Shown here piece after piece: positions 22,524 to 32,497 of a stretch of 64,000 nucleotides of DNA. Position 1 is the stretch's first letter. Each line of letters opens with the position of its first letter. The position numbers and the translations under genes were made by a program. The notes under the pieces were generated by a model. That model was not told the DNA's origin, searched no databases, and saw only the letters and a list, made by a program, of their open reading frames with translations. Source of the DNA: Parazoarcus communis (lineage in GTDB: Bacteria; Pseudomonadota; Gammaproteobacteria; Burkholderiales; Rhodocyclaceae); the NCBI RefSeq assembly GCF_003111645.1, contig NZ_CP022187.1, positions 4,030,001-4,094,000 on the forward strand, given 5' to 3'.

Positions 22524-24389
22524 TCAGTTATTGCCCGGCTTCCAGACCTGACCGATCGCCAGCTTTTCCACCTTGCGCTGACGACCGTAGATCAGGTTGA
22601 TCATCATCCGCGACACCAGTACCGCGCTGAACATCGAGGTCAGGATGCCCAGGCAGTGCACCACGGCGAAGCCGCGCACCGGTCCTGAACCGAATACCAG
22701 CAGCGCAATGCCTGCGATCAGGGTGGTGATGTTGGAGTCGAGAATGGTGTCGAAGGCGCGGTCGTAGCCGGCAGCAATGGCCGCCTGCGGGCTCGAGCCG
22801 TTACGCAGTTCTTCGCGGATGCGCTCGTTGATCAGCACGTTGGCATCGATGGCCATGCCCAGGGTGAGCGCCATGGCGGCGATACCCGGCAGGGTCAGCG
22901 TGGCCTGCAGCAGCGACAGCAAGGCCACCAGCAGCAGCAGGTTGGCTGCCAGTGCGATGGTCGATACCACACCGAAAAGCGCGTAATAGGCGCACATGAA
23001 CACGGCGATGGCGAGGAAGCCCCACAGCGTCGAGTTGAAGCCCTTGGCGATGTTCTCGGCGCCCAGGCTGGGGCCGACGGTGCGCTCTTCGATGATCTCC
23101 ATCGGTGCTGCGAGCGAGCCGGCACGCAGCAGCAGGGCAACGTCGTTGGCTTCGGCGGTGGTCATGCGGCCGGAAATCTGTACCCGGCCTCCACCGATTT
23201 CGCTGCGGATGACCGGTGCGGTCACCACTTCGCCCTTGCCCTTCTCGATCAGCAGGATGGCCATGCGCTTGCCGATGCTTTCGCGGGTGACATCGCGGAA
23301 GATCCGGGCGCCGGCTGCATCCAGGGTGAGGTGCACGGCCGCTTCGTTGGTCTGGCCGTCGAAGCCGGGCTGGGCGTCGGTAAGACGGTCTCCGGTCAGC
23401 ACCACCTGCTTCTTCACCAGCAGGGGCAAGCCGCCACGCTCGGTGTAGAGCTCGGTGCCGAAGGGCACCTTGCCGGCAATGGCGTCCTCGACCGCGCCGG
23501 GGGTGTCGTCGACCATGCGCACCTCGAGGGTGGCGGTACGGCCGAGGATGTCCTTGGCCTTGGCCACATCCTGCACGCCAGGCAACTGGACGACGATGCG
23601 TTCTGCACCCTGCTGCTGGATCACCGGCTCGGCGACGCCCAGTTCGTTGATCCGGTTGTGCAGCGTGGTGATGTTCTGCTTGATCGCGAAGTCGCGCATG
23701 GTCTGCTGTGCCTGCGCCGTCAGCGTGGCCACCAGCTTGAGGTCATCGCTGCCGTCGTCGCGGTCGGACAGCTGGAGGTCGGTCGTGCTGGCCTGGATGG
23801 CGCTGCGGCCGGCGTCGCGCTGCGCGCTGTCGCGGAAGCGGATGTGAATCGTATTGCCTTCGCGGGTGATGCCGGCATGGCGCACGTTCTTGTCGCGCAT
23901 CAGGGTACGCAGGTCGCCGGTGGTGGAGTCGAGGCGCTTGGTGAGTGCCCCGGGCATGTCCACCTGAAGCAGGAAGTGCACGCCGCCGCGCAGGTCGAGG
24001 CCCAGATACATCGGCAAGGCGTGAATCGAGGTCAGCCAGGCCGGCGAGGCCGACAGCAGGTTGAGCGCGACGACGTAGGACGGATCCTGCGGATCGGGGT
24101 TGAAGGCGCGCTCGATGGCGTCCTTGGCGCGCAACTGGATGTCGGTGCTGGCAAAGCGGGCGCGGACGCCGGAGACATCCGAGAAAATTCCGTTGTGCTC
24201 GATGCCGGCGCTGCGCAGCACCTCGGCAACGCGGTCGGTGACGGAGGCGGGATCAAGCTTGAGCGTGGCCTTTCCGCTCGACACCTGAACCGCGGGCACC
24301 TCGCCGTAGAAGTTCGGCAATGTGTAGATCAGGCCCCATAGCAGGACGAGCCCGATGAGGATGTTCTTCCAGAGTGGATAGCGATTCAT
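22524..24389 (-). CDS. secD: SecD, protein translocase accessory subunit
   Basis: 621-residue RND-fold protein with one N-terminal membrane segment, a large periplasmic P1 domain and five C-terminal segments. Motifs: GLDLRGGVHFLLQVD near residue 125, the LGVAEPVIQQQG region, LRAGSLAAPMEIIEERTVGPSLGAENI and the proton-path segment GMAIDANVLINERIREEL. The extended P1 domain is the betaproteobacterial/E. coli type. ATG at 24389. Upstream lies a 153-bp spacer from yajC with a strong hairpin. Confidence 0.97.
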   Translation of the reverse strand: MNRYPLWKNILIGLVLLWGLIYTLPNFYGEVPAVQVSSGKATLKLDPASVTDRVAEVLRSAGIEHNGIFSDVSGVRARFASTDIQLRAKDAIERAFNPDPQDPSYVVALNLLSASPAWLTSIHALPMYLGLDLRGGVHFLLQVDMPGALTKRLDSTTGDLRTLMRDKNVRHAGITREGNTIHIRFRDSAQRDAGRSAIQASTTDLQLSDRDDGSDDLKLVATLTAQAQQTMRDFAIKQNITTLHNRINELGVAEPVIQQQGAERIVVQLPGVQDVAKAKDILGRTATLEVRMVDDTPGAVEDAIAGKVPFGTELYTERGGLPLLVKKQVVLTGDRLTDAQPGFDGQTNEAAVHLTLDAAGARIFRDVTRESIGKRMAILLIEKGKGEVVTAPVIRSEIGGGRVQISGRMTTAEANDVALLLRAGSLAAPMEIIEERTVGPSLGAENIAKGFNSTLWGFLAIAVFMCAYYALFGVVSTIALAANLLLLVALLSLLQATLTLPGIAAMALTLGMAIDANVLINERIREELRNGSSPQAAIAAGYDRAFDTILDSNITTLIAGIALLVFGSGPVRGFAVVHCLGILTSMFSAVLVSRMMINLIYGRQRKVEKLAIGQVWKPGNN

Positions 24390-24505
24390 TGTGGAGGGCA
24401 GTGCGTTGAGGATGAGGCTGCTCGGAAAATGGGCCGGTCATGCACCCGTCTTCCGGACAACGTAAAAGGCATCCCCTGCGCCTCGGCAGCGCGGGAGTGT
24501 CGGTA

Positions 24506-24530
24506 CGGAGGCGGCAGAGCGCCGCCTCCG
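24506..24530. repeat. Perfect 10-bp inverted repeat between yajC and secD
   Basis: CGGAGGCGGC (24506-24515) and GCCGCCTCCG (24521-24530) with a 5-base loop. It sits 13 bp after yajC. There is no T-run in the minus direction, so it is probably a processing or attenuation hairpin rather than a full terminator. Confidence 0.6.
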
Positions 24531-24542
24531 TTCAGGCAATGC

Positions 24543-24866
24543 TCAGAGTGCCTTCAGCGTGCCCTTGGGCAGCACCGTGGCAACGGCATTCTTCTGCACG
24601 GCGACAACGGTGTTGGGCGCGACCTCGACCTGCACGAAGCTGTCGTTCACTTCGGTGACGCGGCCAGCGATGCCGCCGCCGGTGACGACTTCATCACCCT
24701 TGCCCAGCGCTTCAACCATGGCCTTGTGTTCCTTGGCCTTCTTCATCTGCGGCCGAATCATCAGGAACCACAGCACCACGAACATCAGGATCAGCGGCAG
24801 CATGCCCATCAGGCCACCGGTAGGATCGGCGCCTGCGGCCTGAGCGTATGCGTTGGAAATCAGCAC
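24543..24866 (-). CDS. yajC: YajC, preprotein translocase subunit
   Basis: 107-residue single-pass membrane protein that associates with SecDF. The membrane segment (MGMLPLILMFVVLWFLMIRPQ) is followed by the conserved RPQMKKAKEHKAMVEALGKGDEVVT spaced motif and a small beta-rich domain. The start is GTG 24866, with TTTGGAG about seven bases upstream. It is the third gene of the queA-tgt-yajC-secD-secF operon. Confidence 0.95.
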   Translation of the reverse strand: MLISNAYAQAAGADPTGGLMGMLPLILMFVVLWFLMIRPQMKKAKEHKAMVEALGKGDEVVTGGGIAGRVTEVNDSFVQVEVAPNTVVAVQKNAVATVLPKGTLKAL

Positions 24867-24934
24867 GTTGTTACTCCAAAGTTGGCAAAAAGCGTTGAAT
24901 TATAGCAGCGAAGCATGCGCTGCCTTGGTGGGGA

Positions 24935-27071
<2,137 letters not shown>

Positions 27072-27088
27072 CAATTAACAGTAACGGC

Positions 27089-27118
27089 TTGCCGCAATCG
27101 GTCGAGTTCAGTGATAAT
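27089..27118 (+). promoter_or_regulatory. Promoter of tRNA-Leu
   Basis: TTGCCG (27089-27094), an 18-bp spacer and TGATAAT giving the -10 GATAAT (27113-27118). The -10 lies 14 bp before the mature tRNA 5' end, the normal spacing for a stable RNA promoter. Confidence 0.6.
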
Positions 27119-27132
27119 GCGTGCCCCTCCCT

Positions 27133-27219
27133 GCCGGGATGGCGGAATCGGTAGACGCAGCGGATTCAAAATCCGCCGCTGGTAACAGTGTGAGGGTTCG
27201 AGTCCCTCTCCCGGCACCA
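27133..27219 (+). tRNA. tRNA-Leu (anticodon CAA)
   Basis: 87 bases including an encoded CCA end. The acceptor GCCGGGA pairs with TCCCGGC, followed by the discriminator A and CCA. The anticodon loop TTCAAAA carries CAA at 27167-27169, reading UUG. The long variable arm (about 27178-27193) is that of a class II leucine tRNA. The T arm GAGGGTTCGAGTCCCTC is perfect. Confidence 0.96.
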
Positions 27220-27356
27220 GGCAAGACAGCACGCATCGAAAGCGGCGGATTCTAGCAGCTTTCATCGGCGGGCTCGGTCTCTGCCATTCTTCCCTTGGCC
27301 TTACCTGCCTTCCAGTGTGCTTCGTTGCGCTTGATGCTGCTGGACGTGTCTGACCC

Positions 27357-28265
27357 TCATGGCGTCGTGTCGGTGGAGTCCGATTGCATCGGGCCGGCAT
27401 TGCTGATCGCGCGCACTGCGGGATGCGTCAGCCGGCGCTCCACGGAAATCGCATAGAAGGACTCCCTGACGCTGTCGGCCGTGCCCAGGCGTTGCACGCC
27501 GTGCTGCCTGCAGACCTCGTCGGAAATCAGGTCGGCGGAGGGGAAGATGCCGACGCCGGCTTCCCCGAAGGCTTTCATCAGTGCGCTGTCGTCGAATTCG
27601 CCGACGATGCGCGGGTGCACCTTGTGATCTTCGAGCCAGCGCAGCAGGGGGCGCCGCACCGCGGCATCGGCACCCGGCAGCAACATGGGCGCGCCATGCA
27701 GGCAGGCGGGGAAAGCGCCTTTGAGACTGGCCGAGAGGGCCGGCGTGGCAAAGAAGCTGACCGGCGACTCGCCCAGCTTGTGGCTGAAGCCGCGCACGTC
27801 CATATGCGGTGGAAGCGGGCTGTCGGCCAGCACCACGTCGAGTTTGTGGACGGCCAGCTCCCCAAGCAACTGGTCGAGCTTGTTTTCGCGGCACACGATG
27901 CGCATCGGCTCGGGCAGGGCGATCGAGGGGGCGAGCAGGACATAGGCGATTGCCTTGGGCACGACATCTGAGACGCCGACGCGAAAGGGCAGGGCGCGGC
28001 CGGCCGAGCGCGTGCTGAGAGCGTCCTCCAGTTCGGTGCCGAGGCGGAAGATCTCCTCTGCGTAGTCGAGCACCATGTCACCGGTTTCGGTCAGCACCAG
28101 CCGCCGCCCCTGGCGGCGAAACAGATTGACGCCGAGCGTGGTCTCAAGCGCGGCAATCTGGCCCGACAGCGTCTGTGGTGCGAGGCCGGTGCGCTCGCTG
28201 GCCCTGACCACGCCGCCGGCACGCGCCACGCTCCAGAAATGGTGAAGCTGCTTGAAGTTGATCAT
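27357..28265 (-). CDS. nhaR: NhaR-type LysR-family transcriptional regulator
   Basis: 302-residue LysR regulator. An N-terminal winged helix-turn-helix (FKQLHHFWSVARAGGVVRASERTGLAPQ with the recognition helix near residues 28-47, LSGQIAALE) is followed by a substrate-binding domain. The HHFW start and VVRASERTGLAPQTLSGQI are typical of NhaR, which in E. coli responds to sodium and pH; no nhaA antiporter is nearby, so the target here is probably different. It is divergent from a ribosome hibernation-like gene, with a 10-bp inverted repeat in the 125-bp spacer. Some codons near the start use MINFKQLHH as in family members. Confidence 0.88.
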   Translation of the reverse strand: MINFKQLHHFWSVARAGGVVRASERTGLAPQTLSGQIAALETTLGVNLFRRQGRRLVLTETGDMVLDYAEEIFRLGTELEDALSTRSAGRALPFRVGVSDVVPKAIAYVLLAPSIALPEPMRIVCRENKLDQLLGELAVHKLDVVLADSPLPPHMDVRGFSHKLGESPVSFFATPALSASLKGAFPACLHGAPMLLPGADAAVRRPLLRWLEDHKVHPRIVGEFDDSALMKAFGEAGVGIFPSADLISDEVCRQHGVQRLGTADSVRESFYAISVERRLTHPAVRAISNAGPMQSDSTDTTP

Positions 28266-28272
28266 GTGTATA

Positions 28273-28321
28273 GTTCGATAAAACCAGATGAAAATTCAGT
28301 TGAACCCGGAGTTTATCGAAC
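28273..28321. promoter_or_regulatory. Inverted repeat in the divergent nhaR/hibernation-factor spacer, likely operator
   Basis: GTTCGATAAA (28273-28282) and TTTATCGAAC (28312-28321) are perfect inverted copies 29 bp apart in an AT-rich spacer. Position next to a LysR gene and between divergent start codons suggests binding sites for the regulator. The spacing is wide for one dimer and would suit a LysR tetramer. Inference from layout. Confidence 0.5.
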
Positions 28322-28390
28322 AGTCTGAGCCTTAGCATCCGAACTGTGTATTGCAGGGCGGTCATTGCACCAGACAAAGGAGACTCAGAC

Positions 28391-28738
28391 ATGCGAATCG
28401 ATCTGCATTGTGATGGCGTTGAAGCGGCTCCCGGTTTGCAGGACTACGTGGCGCGGAGGATGCGCTTTGCTGTCGGCAAATTCAGGGATCACATCCAGTG
28501 GGCCCGGATCAAGGTGGCCGACGTAAACGGGCCGCGCGGTGGAGCGGACAAGCGCTGTGTGGTGCAGTTGCGCTTGCGCAACCTGCCGGACGTGGTGTTC
28601 GCGATTACCCAGCTCGATGTCAGGGCGGCGGTCGATGAGGCGGCGGACAGGGTTTCGCGCGTTCTCGCCCAGCGCCTGCGTCGTAACCGGCGCGTGGATC
28701 ACACCCGCTGCGCGGCGTTGATCGAAGCGCCCGCCTGA
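28391..28738 (+). CDS. HPF/RaiA-type (S30AE) ribosome-associated protein
   Basis: 115 residues. The fold signature of the S30AE family is seen: an N-terminal strand and helix (MRIDLHCDGVE, LQDYVARRMRFAVGKF), the motif DVNGPRGGADKRCVVQLRLR and the C-terminal helix AVDEAADRVSRVLAQRLRR, basic as needed for binding 16S rRNA. Members silence or dimerise ribosomes in starvation or stress. ATG 28391 has AAAGGAG upstream. It is divergent from nhaR, so it may answer to sodium, pH or another signal sensed by that regulator. Classical hpf next to rpoN is a different location, so this is probably a second, specialised copy. Confidence 0.82.
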   Translation: MRIDLHCDGVEAAPGLQDYVARRMRFAVGKFRDHIQWARIKVADVNGPRGGADKRCVVQLRLRNLPDVVFAITQLDVRAAVDEAADRVSRVLAQRLRRNRRVDHTRCAALIEAPA

Positions 28739-28816
28739 GCACGCATTCAGTGTTTATGTTTCGAACAAATCAAAACTAGACTACGGCATCGCCGCTTGTT
28801 TCAAGGAGAATCACAG

Positions 28817-29482
28817 ATGGAAAATCGCATTGCCTCGATGAACCGGTCGGAAGCCTCGGTGCTGTCGACCAACAAGGTCATCCGCAACACCTACATGCTG
28901 CTGTCGCTGACGCTGGCGTTTTCGGCGCTGACCGCAGGTGCCTCGATGGCGTTCGGGCTGCCGCATCCGGGCCTGATCCTGACGCTGGTCGGCTATTTCG
29001 GCCTGTTGTTCCTGACGACCAAGTTCCGCAACAGCAGTCTGGGCATCCTGTTCGTCTTCGCGCTGACCGGGTTCATGGGTTACACCCTTGGCCCGATCAT
29101 CTCGCACTACCTGTCCATGCCCAACGGCAGTCAGGTCGTGATGCAGGCGATGGGGGGCACGGCGGCGATTTTCCTGGGCCTGTCGGGCTATGCCCTGACC
29201 ACGCGCAAGGACTTCTCCTTCATGGGCGGCTTCCTGATGGTTGGCATCCTGGTGGCCTTCCTTGCGGGTCTGGGCGCGGTGTTCTTTGAAATGCCCGGCC
29301 TGTCGCTTGCCGTGTCGGCGATGTTCGTGATGCTGATGTCGGGCCTGATCCTGTACGAGACCAGCAACATCATCCACGGTGGCGAAACCAACTACGTGAT
29401 GGCGACGGTCACGCTGTACGTGACGATCTACAACCTCTTCACCAGCCTGCTGCATCTGCTGGGTTTCATGAACAACGACTGA
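28817..29482 (+). CDS. Bax inhibitor-1/YccA-family membrane protein
   Basis: 221 residues with seven hydrophobic segments, the BI-1 (TMBIM) fold. E. coli YccA is an FtsH-interacting member; others are pH-gated calcium leak channels. Features: a hydrophilic N-terminus, RNTYMLLSLTLAFSAL as the first segment, the conserved SGLILYETSNIIHGGETNYVMATV stretch split by acidic residues and the final segment with LYVTIYNLFTSLLHLLG. AAGGAGAATCAC precedes the ATG. A terminator follows, so it is likely monocistronic or read with the upstream gene. Confidence 0.9.
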   Translation: MENRIASMNRSEASVLSTNKVIRNTYMLLSLTLAFSALTAGASMAFGLPHPGLILTLVGYFGLLFLTTKFRNSSLGILFVFALTGFMGYTLGPIISHYLSMPNGSQVVMQAMGGTAAIFLGLSGYALTTRKDFSFMGGFLMVGILVAFLAGLGAVFFEMPGLSLAVSAMFVMLMSGLILYETSNIIHGGETNYVMATVTLYVTIYNLFTSLLHLLGFMNND

Positions 29483-29503
29483 CGCGCCTGCTGACTGCAG
29501 ACC

Positions 29504-29534
29504 GGGGCGACTTCCGCAAAGGGGTCGCCCCTTT
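29504..29534 (+). terminator. Intrinsic terminator after the BI-1 family gene
   Basis: GGGGCGAC (29504-29511) pairs with GTCGCCCC (29524-29531), followed by TTTGCATTT. It lies 22 bp after the stop codon. Confidence 0.7.
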
Positions 29535-29608
29535 GCATTTGTGCTTGCTGCGGCCGAGAGCTGCGCGAGCGGTTACAATGGATGACTTTTTTCAACGGGA
29601 AAGGTCCC

Positions 29609-30574
29609 ATGAAGACCACCTTTCTGGACTTCGAACAGTCGATTGCCGAGCTTGAAGGCAAGATCGAACAGTTGCGTTTCGTGCAGGACGACTCTGCGGT
29701 GGACATCTCCGAGGAGATCGGCCGACTCGAGGCCAAGAGCCACACCATGACCAAGGATCTCTACGGCAAGCTCACGCCGTGGCAGATTGCACAGGTCGCA
29801 CGCCATCCGCAGCGTCCGTACACGCTGGACTATGTCCAGCATATCTTTACCGATTTCGAAGAATTGCACGGCGATCGCGCCTTTGCCGACGACAAGGCAA
29901 TCGTGGGTGGTCTGGCGCGCTTCAATGGCCAGAGTTGCGTGGTCATCGGCCACCAGAAAGGGCGCGATACCAAAGAGAAAATCGTGCGCAACTTCGGCAT
30001 GCCGCGGCCCGAGGGTTACCGCAAGGCCATGCGGCTGATGAAGCTGGCGGAGAAGTTCGGCCTGCCGGTGTTCACGTTCGTCGACACGCCGGGCGCTTAC
30101 CCGGGCATCGGTGCCGAGGAGCGTGGACAGTCCGAGGCCATCGGCCACAATCTCTACGTGATGGCCGAGCTCAAGGTTCCGCTGATCTGCACCATCATCG
30201 GCGAAGGCGGTTCGGGCGGTGCGCTGGCGATTGCCGTCGGCGACCAGGTGATGATGCTGCAGTATTCCACCTACTCGGTGATCTCCCCCGAAGGCTGCGC
30301 CTCCATTCTGTGGAAGAGTGCGGACAAGGCGTCGGAGGCGGCTGAAACCATGGGCATTACCGCCGCTCGTCTGAAGTCGCTGGGCCTGATCGACAAGATC
30401 GTCAACGAGCCGGTGGGCGGTGCGCACCGCGATCATCGGGCGATGGCACAGAGCCTGAAGCGCGCGCTGACCGATGCCTTGCGTCAGGTCGATTCGATGA
30501 CGCCGGCCGATCTGGTGGCGCAGCGGATCGAGAAGCTGATGGGTTACGGCCGCTTCAAGGAACAGGCAGCCTGA
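29609..30574 (+). CDS. accA: AccA, acetyl-CoA carboxylase carboxyltransferase alpha subunit
   Basis: With AccD forms the carboxyltransferase that makes malonyl-CoA. 321 residues, start [19 protein letters not shown] as in the family; an earlier in-frame start at 29582 lacks family support. Motifs: [19 protein letters not shown], the acyl-CoA site [18 protein letters not shown] and [12 protein letters not shown], and [11 protein letters not shown]. The stop codon overlaps the proposed CTG start of tilS. Confidence 0.97.
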   Translation: MKTTFLDFEQSIAELEGKIEQLRFVQDDSAVDISEEIGRLEAKSHTMTKDLYGKLTPWQIAQVARHPQRPYTLDYVQHIFTDFEELHGDRAFADDKAIVGGLARFNGQSCVVIGHQKGRDTKEKIVRNFGMPRPEGYRKAMRLMKLAEKFGLPVFTFVDTPGAYPGIGAEERGQSEAIGHNLYVMAELKVPLICTIIGEGGSGGALAIAVGDQVMMLQYSTYSVISPEGCASILWKSADKASEAAETMGITAARLKSLGLIDKIVNEPVGGAHRDHRAMAQSLKRALTDALRQVDSMTPADLVAQRIEKLMGYGRFKEQAA

Positions 30575-31902
30575 GTACATCCCCGCTACACGCAGCGGCT
30601 GCCGTCCTCGAGGCGGCTGGCGTCGGGGCGCACAGCCGCTTGTGCTGTGCGCTCTCAGGCGGAGTTGATTCGGTCGTTCTGCTGGACCTGCTGGCGGGCT
30701 TGCAGGCACGCTTTGGCTTTGCGCTGAGCGCGGCGCATGTGAACCATGGCCTGAACCCTGCAGCCAGTGCCTGGCAGGCACACTGCGCAGCACTGTGCAG
30801 CCACCGTGGCATTCCCTTTGCTGCGTTTTCGGTCGATGTCGCACGCGACGATCCCGAGGGGCTGGAGTCTGCGGCGCGCAAGGCCCGACACGCAGTGCTG
30901 GAGTCAGTGGCGTGTGACTGGCTGGTGTTTGGCCATCACCGCGACGATCAGGCCGAAACGGTTCTGTTTCGCCTCTTTCGTGGAACCGGTTTGCGCGGCG
31001 CGAGCGCCATGGCTGCAGTCGAGCCCGGTGCGGAAGGGCGTGCAGGGCGTCTGCGTCCGCTGCTTGGCGTCGGCCGCGCCGCCATCCGCGACTGGGCTCG
31101 TGTGCACGCACTGACCTGGGTCGAGGATGACAGCAATACCGACCGTCGTTTTGCGCGCAACGACATTCGCCATCGCATTCTGCCGGCGATTGAAACCGCC
31201 TATCCTTCCGCTTCAGCCTCGATCGCGCGCGCTGCGGCGCACTTCAGAGAAGCCAGCGACCTGCTCGACGAGCTTGCCGCCAGTGACGAGCGTGCCTGCG
31301 GCGGCCGCATGCTGGTGAGCGAGGTGCTGCTCGCGCTGTCCGATGCGCGCGTTGCCAACCTGCTGCGCTGGCAGGCCCGATGTTGCGGCATGGCAGCGCC
31401 CTCGCGTGCGCGCCTGCTGGAGGCTTTGCGCCAGCTGCGTGCGGCGCCTGCGGTGCGGCCACTCCATTTTCCGCTCGGCGATCTGGTCTGCTGTGCCTAC
31501 CGCGGCGAGGTCTGGCTGGAGCCGGTCGGGGGCGGTCTGCCGACGCCTTGCCACTGGGTGGGTGCGGCGGAGGTCGAGAAACCGTGGGGCGTGGGCAAGG
31601 TGGTGTTCAGCCCGGCTCCGGGGCGTGGCATTGTCCGGGCTGCGATGGATCAGGCGGCGAAGCTGAGTCTGGTGACGCGCCCGGTGGGCCTGCGCATGCG
31701 GCTGGCGCCGGAGCGGCCCAGTCGCACATTCAAGAATCTGTGCCAGGAGGCCGGCATTCCGGCGTGGATGCGCGAACGTCTGCCTGTGCTGGAGATCGAC
31801 GGCAGGGTGGCCTGGATTGGCGGGATTGGCGTCGACGTGGCTTTTGCGTGCCCGCCCGGGGGTGAGGGTGTCGTGCCGGAGTGGGTGCCCGTCAGCTCCT
31901 GA
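30571..31902 (+). CDS. tilS: TilS, tRNA(Ile)-lysidine synthase, probable CTG start
   Basis: Modifies C34 of tRNA-Ile(CAU) to lysidine so it reads AUA. The PP-loop [20 protein letters not shown] and the C-terminal [18 protein letters not shown] identify it. The first standard start in frame is TTG 30640, but it would leave only four residues before the PP-loop and delete the first helix and strand. Reading from CTG 30571 adds [22 protein letters not shown], which looks like a normal TilS N-terminus, and AAGGAA lies nine bases upstream. That CTG forms CTGA with the accA stop, the same coupling geometry as ATGA. 443 residues from CTG, within the family range. Confidence 0.88.
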   Translation: MSTSPLHAAAAVLEAAGVGAHSRLCCALSGGVDSVVLLDLLAGLQARFGFALSAAHVNHGLNPAASAWQAHCAALCSHRGIPFAAFSVDVARDDPEGLESAARKARHAVLESVACDWLVFGHHRDDQAETVLFRLFRGTGLRGASAMAAVEPGAEGRAGRLRPLLGVGRAAIRDWARVHALTWVEDDSNTDRRFARNDIRHRILPAIETAYPSASASIARAAAHFREASDLLDELAASDERACGGRMLVSEVLLALSDARVANLLRWQARCCGMAAPSRARLLEALRQLRAAPAVRPLHFPLGDLVCCAYRGEVWLEPVGGGLPTPCHWVGAAEVEKPWGVGKVVFSPAPGRGIVRAAMDQAAKLSLVTRPVGLRMRLAPERPSRTFKNLCQEAGIPAWMRERLPVLEIDGRVAWIGGIGVDVAFACPPGGEGVVPEWVPVSS

Positions 31903-32497
31903 GCGTGGTCAGCATCTGCGCCAGTTCGACGGCCGAGCGTACCTGCATCTTGTCGAATACCCTTGATCTGTGTGCCTCGACGGTGCGCATCGAGATCGAC
32001 AGTTCGTCGGCAATGACCTTGTTGAATTTTCCTTCCAGAATCAGTTCCATGACCTCACGTTCGCGTGCCGTCAGCGTGGCCAGCCTGGCCTCGACCGTGT
32101 CGCGATCGGCTGCCGCCTGCTGACTCGCTGCATCGCGCTCGAACGCGCGCTGCACGTGCTCGATCAGGTCGTTGTCGTTGAACGGTTTTTCGATGAAGTC
32201 GAAGGCGCCTTTCTTGAGCGCGCTGACCGCCATCGGTACGTCGCCGTGACCGGTGATGAAAATCACCGGCAAGGTGCAGTTGCGTTCGATCAGCGCGTCG
32301 AAGCACTCCAGCCCGCTCATGCCTTCCATGCGGATGTCGAGCACAATGCAGCCGCGCCATTCTGGCTGCCAGGCGGCGAGAAAATCCTCGGCCCCTGGCC
32401 ACATCCGGCATGCCACGCCGCGGGTCCGGAACTGCCACTGCAGGGCATCGCGAATGGCTTCGTCGTCGTCGATGATGTGGGCGCAAGCCTGGGTCAT
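31892..32497 (-). CDS. dctR: DctR-like response regulator (FixJ/NarL type)
   Basis: 201 residues: an N-terminal receiver domain with DDD (10-12), the phosphoacceptor Asp in CIVLDIRMEGMSG, TGH and the conserved Lys in FIEKPF, then a LuxR-type helix-turn-helix (LTAREREVMELILEGKFNKVIADELSI split by the DNA-contact helix around 165-185). It overlaps dctS by four bases (ATGA), so the pair is coupled. By context it activates the divergent dctPQM operon in response to C4-dicarboxylates, as DctSR does in Rhodobacter. Its 3' end overlaps the convergent tilS end by 11 bases. Confidence 0.88.
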   Translation of the reverse strand: MTQACAHIIDDDEAIRDALQWQFRTRGVACRMWPGAEDFLAAWQPEWRGCIVLDIRMEGMSGLECFDALIERNCTLPVIFITGHGDVPMAVSALKKGAFDFIEKPFNDNDLIEHVQRAFERDAASQQAAADRDTVEARLATLTAREREVMELILEGKFNKVIADELSISMRTVEAHRSRVFDKMQVRSAVELAQMLTTLRS

